Of a stretch of 64,000 nt of DNA, positions 18,744 through 27,229 are shown piece after piece. This stretch comes from Methylomonas rapida (GTDB lineage Bacteria; Pseudomonadota; Gammaproteobacteria; Methylococcales; Methylomonadaceae). The position numbers and the translations under genes are program-made. Under the pieces are notes generated by a model that made no database searches, was not told where the DNA came from, and saw nothing but the letters and a program-made list of their open reading frames with translations. Each line of letters begins with the position of its first letter. The first letter of the stretch is position 1. Where the stretch lies: positions 2,604,001-2,668,000 of the forward strand of contig NZ_CP113517.1 of assembly GCF_024360925.2 (NCBI RefSeq), written 5' to 3'.

Positions 18744-19082
18744 TCAATTGACGTCGTAAGCATTCGCCCTCACCCGCTCGGCGAAATCCAGACCATAAGT
18801 CTGGCTAATGAAGCGAAATTCGCAGGCTGGCGGTTCGCTGGACAACTCCATCAGCGCCGCCAAGCGACTGAAATGGGACGATGCAATCATTTTGCGCAGC
18901 GAAGCTTCGGATTCCCAAATTTCGTCATAGCAAACATAACGCGGAAACCCTACGGTCTTATAAACATCCACCTCAACACAGCCCGACTGCGTACGCGCGC
19001 TCTTAGCGAGAGCCTGCAACGCGTCCGTCAAGGCTCGGCTCTTATTGACCGGTACCCGCAACACAATATGCAGCTCAATCAT
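18744..19082 (-). CDS. Antibiotic biosynthesis monooxygenase (ABM) family protein
   Basis: 112 residues from the ATG at 19082. One dimeric alpha/beta-barrel ABM domain: first strand IELHIVLRV, helix ALTDALQALAKSARTQ, SGCVEVDVYK, and the typical YVCYDEIWESEASLRKMIASSHF. Relatives are YgiN-type quinol monooxygenases, often redox-stress genes acting without cofactor. It stands alone between the SYLF gene and a repeat-rich gap. Substrate is unknown. Confidence 0.85.
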   Translation of the reverse strand: MIELHIVLRVPVNKSRALTDALQALAKSARTQSGCVEVDVYKTVGFPRYVCYDEIWESEASLRKMIASSHFSRLAALMELSSEPPACEFRFISQTYGLDFAERVRANAYDVN

Positions 19083-19441
19083 GACGACAAAAATACATAA
19101 TCCATGCCACATTCAAAACAATCGGGCCCAGATATAAAAAACATCGGTTTAACATGGCCTTACCCTTTTTCAACGCGAAAAATCTGCGGCAAACCCCGCC
19201 AAATGGCTACGAAATATCATGGATAACACGAAAATCAGGATCGCCAGAATATTTGCCCTCTCGGGATGCATGTTTCCGTTGCGTACCGACCGAATCAAAG
19301 GCTAGCGTCGAAACCCGCACTGGTTTCGACGGTACTCAATCAAGCCGTAGCCCTTATCGCAAAGAATAACTACCGTTGTGGAAACGATGGCCTCGTCGTG
19401 ACAGGCGGCTCCCTGCACCATGGCTTCGCCCTAGAAAAATC

Positions 19442-19965
19442 ATTTGGTCCACGAAACACACGAAAATCACGAAAAGTTGCAAACAGTTATCATCCTGACG
19501 GCCATGAAAAAGCTGAGTCGCCCCAGCCAATGAAAGTTTTCTGTAGCAGCGACACCCTCGTCGCGACGAAGGCGTCGCTCCCACAAGGACTTTCAGAGTA
19601 ACGTTCATGAAGGCTGGGCATCGCCCCGGCAAATGAAAATAGTCTTCAGGGTAAGGTTGCTTGCCGGACAGGCCGCCGTGAATGCATCCATGTAGGCTCG
19701 ACGGCGGCATCCTTGCCGCCGACGCCTGTCCAACAAGCAACCGCACCCTCACATTTTGCTACTTTCAGAGTAACGCTCATGAAGGCTTGGCATCGCCCCG
19801 GCAAATGAAAGTCAACTTTGTTATGTCGTTAGTCTGTTTTTGGGGTTGCCGCGTGACTTTCAGAGTAAAGAGCCGCATCAAACAGGTAAATCAATAAGTG
19901 TTCATAACATAATGATTTATTTCATGTATCTCGTGTTTTTCATGGACTGCTGCTGTTTTTAGGTT
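19442..19965 (+). repeat. GGTCCACGAAA element split by other repeats
   Basis: The left arm (ATTTGGTCCACGAAACACAC..., to about 19490) and the right arm (about 19868-19965, ending TTTTTCATGGACTGCTGCTG) each match the two halves of the intact element at 61271-61432. About 370 bases of other repeats lie between them. This reads as a nested insertion. Confidence 0.7.
19600..19812 (+). repeat. 213-bp composite repeat, copy A
   Basis: It matches 35927-36139 in reverse orientation with about eleven mismatches by eye and no gaps. It is composite: a unit starting AACGTTCATGAAGG and ending AATGAAAA, a palindromic core with 19-base inverted ends (GGTTGCTTGCCGGACAGGC / GCCTGTCCAACAAGCAACC) enclosing a CGGCGGCA/TGCCGCCG hairpin, then a second AACGCTCATGAAGG...AATGAAAGT unit. 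Confidence 0.85.
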
Positions 19966-19977
19966 CACGGCAATTCA

Positions 19978-22362
19978 TCAAAAAGGCCATTTCCAATTGG
20001 CAACCTCCGGCTTGTCTATGCCATGTTCATAGGCATAGTGGCTGCAGGCGATCTGCATGCCGCGCAATTTTTCCTTGACATGGGCGCCTGCCACATGCAG
20101 ACCGGGCACTCGGTTGATCACATCGATGGCCAGGCTGAAGCGGTCGACCTCGTTGCGAATCGCCAGCTCCAGCGGCGTGTTGATGTTGCCCTTTTCCTTG
20201 TAGCCGCGCACGTGGATGTTTTTATGATTGGTGCGGCGATAGGCCAATCGGTGGATCAGCCACGGATAGCCGTGGAAGTTGAAGATCACCGGCTTGTCGG
20301 TCGTGAACAGACTGTCGAAATCCCGATCCGATAGGCCGTGCGGATGCTCGCTTTCCGGCGTCAAGCGGTAAAGATCCATCACGTTGACGAAACGGATTTT
20401 CAGTTGCGGAAAATGCTCGCGCAACAGGCAAACGGCCGCCAAGGCTTCCTGGGTCGAGATGTCGCCGCAGCTGGCCATCACCACGTCCGGTTCCGCGCCC
20501 TGGTCGTTGCTGGCCCAGTCCCAAATGCCTATGCCTTTGGTGCTATGTTCGATGGCGGCGTCCATGTCCAAAAATTGCAGATGTTTCTGCTTGTCCGCAA
20601 CGATCACGTTGAAATAGTTGGTGCTCTGCAAGCAATGGTCGGCCACCGACAGCAGCGTATTGACATCGGGCGGCAGATAGATGCGGGTCACTTCGGGGCT
20701 TTTATTGACCACCACATCCAGAAAGCCGGGGTCCTGATGGGTAAAGCCGTTGTGGTCCTGCCGCCAAACCGTCGAGGTAATCAGCAAATTCAGCGACGAT
20801 ACCGGCGCCCGCCAGGACAGTTCGTTGCAAATATCCAGCCACTTGGCGTGCTGGTTGAACATCGAATCGATCACGTGCACGAAGGCTTCGTAACTGGAGA
20901 AAAAGCCGTGGCGCCCGGTCAAGAGGTAGGTTTCCAGCCAGCCTTCCAGGGTATGTTCGGACAGCATTTCCATGACCCGGCCATCCGGCGCCAGTTCGCC
21001 GCCATCGGCATCTTCCGGCAGGTAATCGGCCAGCCACATTTTTTTGCTGGTTTGATAAATCGCGTCCAGCTTGTTGGAAGTGTTTTCGTCCGGCCCGAAC
21101 ACGCGAAAATTGCTCGGATTCAATTTGACCACGTCGCGTAGGAACACGCCCAAGGGCTTGGTGTTTTCCACTTCTGCGACAGCCGGACGCTCCACCCGGA
21201 CCCCGTATTCGCGAAAATCCGGCAGGCGCAGCGCCTTGCGCAACAAGCCGCCGTTGGCATGCGGATTGGCGCTCATGCGGCGGGTGCCGGCGGGCGCCAG
21301 CGCCTTCAGTTCCGGAATCAACCTGCCGTCGGCATCGAACAATTCTTCCGGCTTATAACTCAGCAACCACTCTTCCAGCTGTTTCATGTGTGCGCGGTTT
21401 TCCTTCATGCCGGCCAGCGGCACCTGGTGAGCACGCCAGAATCCTTCCACTTTATGACCATCCACTTCTTTCGGGCCGGTCCAGCCTTTCGGGCTGCGCA
21501 GCACGATCATCGGCCAGCGGGCCCGAGTCGGGGTGCCGCTGCTGCGCGCCTGTTGCTGAATGGCGCGTATTTCGCTGACGCAATGCTCCATCACCGCCGC
21601 CATGCGCTGATGCATCGTTTCCGGATCGCTGCCCTCGACGAAATACGGCGTCCAGCCATAGCCTTTGAACAGGTTTTCCAGTTCTTCATGGCTGATGCGC
21701 GACAGCAAGGTCGGGTTGTTTATTTTGTAACCGTTCAGGTTCAATACGGGCAGCACCGCGCCGTCGCGGATTGGATTCAAGAACTTGTTCGAATGCCAGG
21801 ACGTCGCCAACGGCCCGGTTTCGGCTTCGCCGTCGCCGACCACCACCGTCACCAGCAAATCCGGGTTATCGAACGCCGCGCCGAAGGCATGCGAGACGCT
21901 GTAACCCAATTCGCCGCCTTCATGGATCGAACCCGGCGTTTCCGGCGTACAGTGACTGCCGATACCACCGGGGAAGGAGAATTCCTTGAAGAACAACCGC
22001 ATGCCATCCAGATCTTCGCTTTTGTTCGGGTATATCTCCGAATAAGAGCCTTCCAGATAAATCGGCCCCAACACGCCGGGCGCGCCATGACCCGGACCCG
22101 CCAGGAAAATGGCGTTCAGGTCGTACTGTTTGATCAGGCGGTTCATGTGGATATAGGTAAAACTCAAGGCCGGGCTGGCGCCCCAGTGGCCGAGCAGCCT
22201 GTTTTTGATGTGCTCGGGCCTCAAGGGCTCTCTGAGCAAGGGGTTGTCTTGCAGATAAATCATGCCGGCCGCCAAATAATTGCACGCCCGCCAATAGCCG
22301 TGGATGTTATTCAGGGTTTCCGCATCCAGCGGCGCCGGGTTGCTCAAGTTTGGTTCGTTCAT
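19978..22362 (-). CDS. xfp: Phosphoketolase (xylulose-5-P/fructose-6-P)
   Basis: 794 residues, full length for Xfp. It cleaves xylulose 5-phosphate (and often fructose 6-phosphate) with phosphate to acetyl-phosphate plus glyceraldehyde 3-phosphate (or erythrose 4-phosphate), using thiamine diphosphate. Seen: [16 protein letters not shown] and [18 protein letters not shown] (the ThDP/Mg2+ site), [10 protein letters not shown], and the C-terminal [21 protein letters not shown] lies 5 bases before the ATG. In methanotrophs with the RuMP cycle this gives a carbon-saving route to acetyl units (known for the family). It is the last gene of a run with the V-ATPase and PPK2 genes; no acetate kinase gene is adjacent. 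Confidence 0.96.
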   Translation of the reverse strand: MNEPNLSNPAPLDAETLNNIHGYWRACNYLAAGMIYLQDNPLLREPLRPEHIKNRLLGHWGASPALSFTYIHMNRLIKQYDLNAIFLAGPGHGAPGVLGPIYLEGSYSEIYPNKSEDLDGMRLFFKEFSFPGGIGSHCTPETPGSIHEGGELGYSVSHAFGAAFDNPDLLVTVVVGDGEAETGPLATSWHSNKFLNPIRDGAVLPVLNLNGYKINNPTLLSRISHEELENLFKGYGWTPYFVEGSDPETMHQRMAAVMEHCVSEIRAIQQQARSSGTPTRARWPMIVLRSPKGWTGPKEVDGHKVEGFWRAHQVPLAGMKENRAHMKQLEEWLLSYKPEELFDADGRLIPELKALAPAGTRRMSANPHANGGLLRKALRLPDFREYGVRVERPAVAEVENTKPLGVFLRDVVKLNPSNFRVFGPDENTSNKLDAIYQTSKKMWLADYLPEDADGGELAPDGRVMEMLSEHTLEGWLETYLLTGRHGFFSSYEAFVHVIDSMFNQHAKWLDICNELSWRAPVSSLNLLITSTVWRQDHNGFTHQDPGFLDVVVNKSPEVTRIYLPPDVNTLLSVADHCLQSTNYFNVIVADKQKHLQFLDMDAAIEHSTKGIGIWDWASNDQGAEPDVVMASCGDISTQEALAAVCLLREHFPQLKIRFVNVMDLYRLTPESEHPHGLSDRDFDSLFTTDKPVIFNFHGYPWLIHRLAYRRTNHKNIHVRGYKEKGNINTPLELAIRNEVDRFSLAIDVINRVPGLHVAGAHVKEKLRGMQIACSHYAYEHGIDKPEVANWKWPF

Positions 22363-22447
22363 GTTTGCTCCTGACTGTTATTTTGAAGACCATAGGATAA
22401 TTAAAATTACCGCCTTGTCGCGAAAGTTTCGCATCTCCAATGCATTT

Positions 22448-22492
22448 AACCTAACGATCATGAAGCCTTTGCTTCCCACGACCAATGAAAGT
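22448..22492 (+). repeat. Single AACCTAACGATCATGAAG unit
   Basis: A 45-base relative of the terminal units of the 213-bp repeat, running AACCTAACGATCATGAAGCC to CCAATGAAAGT. It lies between xfp and the PPK2 gene. Confidence 0.6.
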
Positions 22493-22535
22493 AGCATCCT
22501 GGGCACGCGTTTGGTTTCTCGAAAACACCCTCGCA

Positions 22536-23435
22536 TTATTCCGCTTCCAAGGCCTTGCGGGCTTCTTCCAGCAATTTGCGTTGCTCGTCGTTCATTTCCG
22601 GAAATTTCAGTTCCAGCTCGCTCAACGTAGTGCTGACGATATTGGCAACGATGGCGCGCATCGCCCATTTGTCGTCGGCCGGCACGATATACCAGGGCGC
22701 CCATTTGGTGCTGGTGGCGCTGATGGCTTTTTCATAGGCATCGACATAATCGTCCCAGTAGCCGCGTTCCTTCATGTCGGCCAGGGAAAATTTCCAGTTT
22801 TTTTCCGGCCGCTCCAGACGGTCCATGAAGCGGCGCTTTTGTTCCTTCTTGGACACGTGCAGGAAAAATTTCAGCACCACGGTGCCGTTGCGCGCCAGAT
22901 GGCGCTCGAATGCGTTGATATCGTCGTAACGCGCTTCCCAGAACGCCTTGCCGCGCTTGCCGTCCGGCAATTTTTGCTGCTCCAGCACGTCCTCATGAAC
23001 CCTGACTACCAGCACGTCTTCGTAATACGAGCGGTTGAAGATGCCGATGCGGCCGCGCTCGGGTAGGGATTTCATATAGCGCCAAAGGAAGTTGTGATCG
23101 AGTTCTTCCGCCGACGGTTTCTTGAAGCTGAATACCTGGCAGCCCTGCGGGTTGACGCCCGACATCACATGCTTGATGGTACCGTCCTTGCCGGCCCCGT
23201 CCATGGCTTGAAACACGATCAATAGCGCATAACGGTCATCGGCATACAGCAGTTCCTGGCTTTCCGCCAAATCTTCTATGCTCTTTTGCAAGATCTCGTT
23301 GGCGCGCTCCTTGACCATTTTCTTGCCGGCTGATTTGAATTCGTCGGTTTGAGCCCAACTAGTCTCGTGATCCTTCAGGCGCACCTTGCTATCCGGCTTG
23401 ACCTTGAACAGGTCGATAATCTCTTGTTTGATCAT
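22536..23435 (-). CDS. ppk2: PPK2 family polyphosphate kinase
   Basis: 299 residues. It transfers phosphate between polyphosphate and nucleotides (AMP, ADP or GDP depending on class). Seen: Walker A FQAMDGAGKDGTIKHV, the PPK2 stretch GVNPQGCQVFSFKKPS, the Walker B-like GIFNRSYYEDVLVVRVH, and the lid segment KKEQKRRFMDRL. AGGAGG is placed 6 bases before the ATG. It is co-directional with the V-ATPase subunit A gene (32-base gap) and upstream of xfp. The nucleotide preference cannot be told by eye; single-domain proteins of this length occur in several classes. Confidence 0.92.
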   Translation of the reverse strand: MIKQEIIDLFKVKPDSKVRLKDHETSWAQTDEFKSAGKKMVKERANEILQKSIEDLAESQELLYADDRYALLIVFQAMDGAGKDGTIKHVMSGVNPQGCQVFSFKKPSAEELDHNFLWRYMKSLPERGRIGIFNRSYYEDVLVVRVHEDVLEQQKLPDGKRGKAFWEARYDDINAFERHLARNGTVVLKFFLHVSKKEQKRRFMDRLERPEKNWKFSLADMKERGYWDDYVDAYEKAISATSTKWAPWYIVPADDKWAMRAIVANIVSTTLSELELKFPEMNDEQRKLLEEARKALEAE

Positions 23436-23467
23436 AACGGGCCTCCTGGCTTGGAATTCATGCGGTT

Positions 23468-25279
23468 TTATAAAAGTTCATAGGCTGGCAGATATTGCGC
23501 CGCCAATTGTTCGATGTGGGTTTGGTACTGTGCATAATCCGGCGAATCGGGCCGGCTGTAGTTCCAGTTTTTGTAATGCCCGGTCAATTTGGTGAAAAAG
23601 TCGCGCGCCTGATTCTTGTCTGCAAACCTGAAATCCGCCGTCACCAGTTTTTTCAACAACCTGAAGCTCTCCAATTGCCGCTCGCGTGGCATGCAGGCGT
23701 CCACCTCGTCGAAGGCATCCTGTTGCAAATACACCATGTCGAGCAGCACCGATTTCTGCCAGTCGACGAAATCCTCCAAGGTAATCCCTTCTTCGCCGGT
23801 CACCTGCATGATCTGGTAAATGCCGTCGCCGCGTTCCAATAAAGTCATCATATTTTTGACGTCGCTGACCCATTCGGCATCGAGCTCTTGCTTGAACCAG
23901 GGCGCCAGCTGGTCCAAATAGCGCGACCAGGACAACAAGGGATCGATGGCAGGATAAAACCGCCGGTAAGCGCGATCGGCGGACAGCCCCAAAAAGGTCT
24001 TGACGGTGCCCAAGGTGGATTGGGTAACCGGCTCCTCGAAATTGCCGCCGGCCGGCGACACCGTGCCGATCAAAGTCAGCGTCCCTGTGGTGCCGTCGGC
24101 GCAACGGATCACGCCGGCGCGCTCGTACAGGTTTTTGATGGCCGAATCGAGGTAGGCCGGAAAGGCTTCCTCGCCGGGAATTTCTTCCATCCGCCCCGAA
24201 GTTTCCCGCATTGCCTGGGCCCAGCGCGAGGTGGAATCGGCGATCAGCAGCACGCCGTACCCCATCTGCCGGAAATATTCGCCCAGCGTGATACCGGTAT
24301 AAATCGAGGCCTCGCGAGCCGCTACCGGCATCGACGAGGTATTGCAGATGATGATGGTACGATCCATCAAGGTGCCGCCGGTGCGGGGATCTTTGGTTTG
24401 CGGGTATTCGTGTATGGTTTCGACCACTTCGCCGGCGCGTTCGCCGCACGCGACGATGATGACGATATCGACACTCGAATAACGCGCGACCAAGCTTTGC
24501 AATACGGTCTTGCCGGCCCCGAACGGTCCCGGAATGCAACCGGTACCGCCTTGGGCGATCGGAAAAAAGGTATCGATGATGCGGGTTGCCGTCGTCAAGG
24601 GCAGCACCGGAAACTGGCGTTCCGCATGGCGTCTGCGCAGCAATCCCTCGGGAATCGGGCGGCGGATCGGCCAGCGCCTCACCATAGTCAACGATTTTTC
24701 TTCGCCGGTTGCGGTCGTGTAACGGGCCACGGTTTCGTCTACGCTGAAACTGCCGCCTTGAATCCAACTGATCTTGACGGCTTCGGCTTCGTTGAACGGA
24801 ATCATGATCTTATGCTTGAACGGGCCTTCCGGCACCGATCCGATCACGCCGCCCGGCAAGACGCTGTCGCCTATCGCCACATCCGGAGTGAATTGCCATT
24901 TTTTCTCGGTATCCAGCGCCGAAACCAGCACACCGCGCGGCAAGAAAAACCCGTATTTTTGCGCCAACACATGCAAGGGACTCAGCAAACCGTCGAACAC
25001 TTGTCCCAACAAACCGGGCCCCAAGGTAGCGGACAGCATTTCGCCGGACAATTCGACCCGGTCGCCCACTTTCACATCGCGCGTGTCTTCGAAAACCTGC
25101 ATATCCGCGGTGCGTCCGCGCACCCTCAGGATTTCCGCTTTCAATCGGGCGTCGCCGACACAGATATAACCGACTTCGTTTTTCATGACCTCGACGGTTT
25201 CGTCGAACTCGATCAAGACCAGGCTTTCCTTGACGCCGACCACGGTCGCAGCGACGGCGCCGGTAGTTTCATTGGACAT
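23468..25279 (-). CDS. ntpA: V-type ATPase catalytic subunit A
   Basis: 603 residues, the nucleotide-hydrolysing subunit of the V1/A1 head. The P-loop GPFGAGKT is at about residues 251-258, preceded by the subunit-A-specific insertion domain and GTGCIPG. SQLAR-type and arginine regions are represented by YPAIDPLLSWSRYLDQL. Start: ATG with GAGG 6 bases upstream. It overlaps the DUF2764 gene by 11 bases. It is the last ATPase gene of a B-D-I-K-E-DUF2764-A operon, an order resembling chlamydial and spirochaete V-ATPase operons rather than archaeal ones. Confidence 0.95.
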   Translation of the reverse strand: MSNETTGAVAATVVGVKESLVLIEFDETVEVMKNEVGYICVGDARLKAEILRVRGRTADMQVFEDTRDVKVGDRVELSGEMLSATLGPGLLGQVFDGLLSPLHVLAQKYGFFLPRGVLVSALDTEKKWQFTPDVAIGDSVLPGGVIGSVPEGPFKHKIMIPFNEAEAVKISWIQGGSFSVDETVARYTTATGEEKSLTMVRRWPIRRPIPEGLLRRRHAERQFPVLPLTTATRIIDTFFPIAQGGTGCIPGPFGAGKTVLQSLVARYSSVDIVIIVACGERAGEVVETIHEYPQTKDPRTGGTLMDRTIIICNTSSMPVAAREASIYTGITLGEYFRQMGYGVLLIADSTSRWAQAMRETSGRMEEIPGEEAFPAYLDSAIKNLYERAGVIRCADGTTGTLTLIGTVSPAGGNFEEPVTQSTLGTVKTFLGLSADRAYRRFYPAIDPLLSWSRYLDQLAPWFKQELDAEWVSDVKNMMTLLERGDGIYQIMQVTGEEGITLEDFVDWQKSVLLDMVYLQQDAFDEVDACMPRERQLESFRLLKKLVTADFRFADKNQARDFFTKLTGHYKNWNYSRPDSPDYAQYQTHIEQLAAQYLPAYELL

Positions 25280-25928
25280 GTTTTACCTCATCGATCAATA
25301 TTTGAAAGCGTTGTTTCGCGGCATCCGCATCCCGCAGCAGCCATGCCTGCGCGATATCCCACTTGAACAAAAAAGCCGTGACGGCTTCGAAACCGAAAGG
25401 ATTGGCATCGCCTAGAGTCGTCAGCTTGCGCCACAGCGTATCCATCAGCAGGCGATCCAAAGCCTGCGCATCGGCCGCCGCCAGATGCCGGCCTGCTTCC
25501 GTTATCCACGGACATAGCGTGCTCAAACCAAAATCCGCCGCATCCCAGTGAGTTTCGATGTGGCCAACCCGGCGTCCCAAGCCCCAACTACCCGGATAGC
25601 GCTGGGGCTCTATACCCGCCCGTTTAAGGCGCAATGCCGCCAGTATGGTCTGCATGTCCAGCCGGTATTCGACAAATTCCCGCAGCGCCGGCTGTACGAT
25701 GTGTTGCAAACGCTTTTGGTAGTAGCCGGCAATGTCGACGCTCTTCACGTGGCCGAACGATACCCGCCAGCCCACCAACGATTCAGCCAGCAATAGCTGC
25801 CGGGTTTCATCCGCCTCCAGCATGCGCAAACGCTGTTCCAAGCGCAGACGCGACAGCGGCAAGCGCTCGAGCCGCACGAAATGAGGCAGATAAGGCAGAC
25901 TGGATACCACGGTGTAATAGTCCTTCAT
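25269..25928 (-). CDS. DUF2764 V-ATPase-associated protein, likely subunit C equivalent
   Basis: 219 residues, soluble, largely helical: MKDYYTVVSSLPYLP at the N-terminus, then EYRLDMQTILAALRLKRAG and a C-terminal FGFEAVTAFLFKWDIAQAWL. The DUF2764 family is found only next to V/A-type ATPase genes of this operon type. By position (between subunits E and A) and helical character it is the candidate for the missing subunit C, which links the rotor cap to the stator; this is inference. It begins 15 bases after the subunit E gene. Confidence 0.85.
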   Translation of the reverse strand: MKDYYTVVSSLPYLPHFVRLERLPLSRLRLEQRLRMLEADETRQLLLAESLVGWRVSFGHVKSVDIAGYYQKRLQHIVQPALREFVEYRLDMQTILAALRLKRAGIEPQRYPGSWGLGRRVGHIETHWDAADFGLSTLCPWITEAGRHLAAADAQALDRLLMDTLWRKLTTLGDANPFGFEAVTAFLFKWDIAQAWLLRDADAAKQRFQILIDEVKHVQ

Positions 25929-25943
25929 CGCCGTTATCCTACT

Positions 25944-26603
25944 TTACTCCGCACCTACCAAAATGCTCTTGAATCGCGGCAATAAACGATCAGCCAGCAT
26001 TTTGGCTATGGCTCGGTCGGTCAAATCGATCTCCAATTGTTCGCCGACCAAGCGCACTTTGGCGCCGCCTTCTATGGTGCTGCAAGGCACCAATTCGACA
26101 CCTTCGCGCAACATATCGCTGGAGATGCTCAAAATGGCTTGTTTGCCCAACTCGCTTAATTGCGGGTCGGATTGCCCGGTCAGTATGGCTTCCGAAATCA
26201 GAATCTGGATGTGTTTGTCTTTGACGAATTCATCCACGCTATGTCCGGCCAGCACCAGAATCAGGTTTTTCATCAAGGCCTGGTCTTGGGTGGCTTTGGT
26301 AACCAGACGCCGCACAAAGTTTTCGAACGCGGCGGCGACGCCGTTTTTCAAGCGCTGTACGGTGTCACGGGCGGAAAGTTTCAAGGCCTCCTCCGCTGCA
26401 ACCCTTTCGGCTTCTATCTCGGCTGTGGCTTTGGCGCGCAGTTGTTCGACTTGTTTTTGCGCGTCCGCGAGCAATTTGGCGGCTTTGGCTTCGGCCTCGG
26501 CTACGATGCGCACGGCCTCTTGCTTGGCGCTTTGCACGCCCTGATCGCGAATCCTATCGATCAAGGCCTGCACGCTGGTGTCATGGATGCTGGTTTCCGA
26601 CAT
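25944..26603 (-). CDS. ntpE: V-type ATPase peripheral stalk subunit E
   Basis: 219 residues from the ATG at 26603, chosen for the ideal AGGAGG six bases upstream; the longer open frame is a shadow of the subunit K gene. A long N-terminal helix (AKQEAVRIVAEAEAKAAKLL to AAEEALKL) forms the stalk coiled coil with subunit G/I partners, followed by a compact C-terminal domain with GAKVRLVGEQLEIDLTD that contacts the head. It lies 16 bases after the proteolipid gene. Confidence 0.9.
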   Translation of the reverse strand: MSETSIHDTSVQALIDRIRDQGVQSAKQEAVRIVAEAEAKAAKLLADAQKQVEQLRAKATAEIEAERVAAEEALKLSARDTVQRLKNGVAAAFENFVRRLVTKATQDQALMKNLILVLAGHSVDEFVKDKHIQILISEAILTGQSDPQLSELGKQAILSISSDMLREGVELVPCSTIEGGAKVRLVGEQLEIDLTDRAIAKMLADRLLPRFKSILVGAE

Positions 26604-26619
26604 GACGGGCCTCCTTCGC

Positions 26620-27066
26620 CTATTTGGGAATGCTGGCGGACAGCACCAGTGCGAACACGAACGCAAACACCGCAAAACCTTCGACCAATGCGGCCGGCGC
26701 CAGCGAAATACCGAAGATTTCCAGCTTGCTTTTCGAGGCGTTGATGGCGGACGCGCAAGCACTGCCCTGGGCCAGTCCGCTCAACAGCAAGGCGATGCCG
26801 GTCAAAAACCCCAAACCGAATATGCCCGGCGAGTTCAACAGCGTGATGTCGCGCCGCAGCACCATCGTCACGACGACGCCGAAAATGGCTTGCGACGACG
26901 GCATTGCAGCCACGGCGATAAACCGACCGAAACCGCTTTCGACTTCCACCAAGGCGCCGCAAGCCGCCATGCCGGCTCGGGCGCAACCGAACATGCTGCC
27001 GACCGCCCCCAATGCCAGTGGCGCATACATACCCAACCAACCCAGCGATAGAATCATGGAATCCAT
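26620..27066 (-). CDS. ntpK: V-type ATPase proteolipid subunit K (c-ring)
   Basis: 148 residues, four membrane helices (a fused double hairpin). The ion-carrying Glu is E129 in ALVEGFAVFAF; there is no carboxylate in the matching helix-2 site, giving one site per subunit as in other V-type double-hairpin proteolipids. Compared from memory with Enterococcus hirae NtpK, whose Na+ ligands are L61, T64, Q65, Q110 and E139, this protein has S58, Q59, Q100 and E129, so the polar Na+ ligands are conserved or conservatively replaced. Y68, which bonds to E139 there, is F here. Na+ rather than H+ translocation is therefore likely (inference). AGAGG lies 6 bases before the ATG. Confidence 0.93.
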   Translation of the reverse strand: MDSMILSLGWLGMYAPLALGAVGSMFGCARAGMAACGALVEVESGFGRFIAVAAMPSSQAIFGVVVTMVLRRDITLLNSPGIFGLGFLTGIALLLSGLAQGSACASAINASKSKLEIFGISLAPAALVEGFAVFAFVFALVLSASIPK

Positions 27067-27104
27067 ACATAACCTCTCATCTTTAGGAAATTGCCATTGA
27101 CCAA

Positions 27105-27205
27105 CTCCCTCTCCTGCTGGAGAGGGCTGGGGTGAGGAGAATTTGATCGGCGAAATGCTTTGTTTCGGTTCCCCTCACCCTACCCTCAAAGAGGGTTATT
27201 GCGCT
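27105..27205. repeat. Palindromic CCCTCTCC repeat inside the V-ATPase operon
   Basis: It contains CCCTCTCC/GGAGAGGG around a short loop, and GGGGTGAGG pairing at a distance with CCCCTCACC. It lies between the genes for subunit I and subunit K, the only long gap (163 bases) in the ATPase operon. Related palindromes occur at 39720-39830, 47470-47500 and 60548-60572. Confidence 0.6.
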
Positions 27206-27229
27206 TCGCACTGAATAGTTACCGACTTT

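Larger units (their letters stand above)
19083..19977. other. 895-bp repeat-rich gap downstream of xfp
   Basis: No gene is supported. The region holds a perfect hairpin GTCGAAACC/GGTTTCGAC near 19309-19332, the two arms of a split repeat (19442-19490 and 19868-19965), and between them a 213-bp composite repeat (19600-19812) plus a hairpin built on TCGTCGCGACGA near 19555-19572. Confidence 0.7.

Noticed and set aside
19266..19601. 111-codon open frame on the plus strand downstream of xfp
   Set aside because: It runs through three unrelated repeat segments and gives no recognisable protein.
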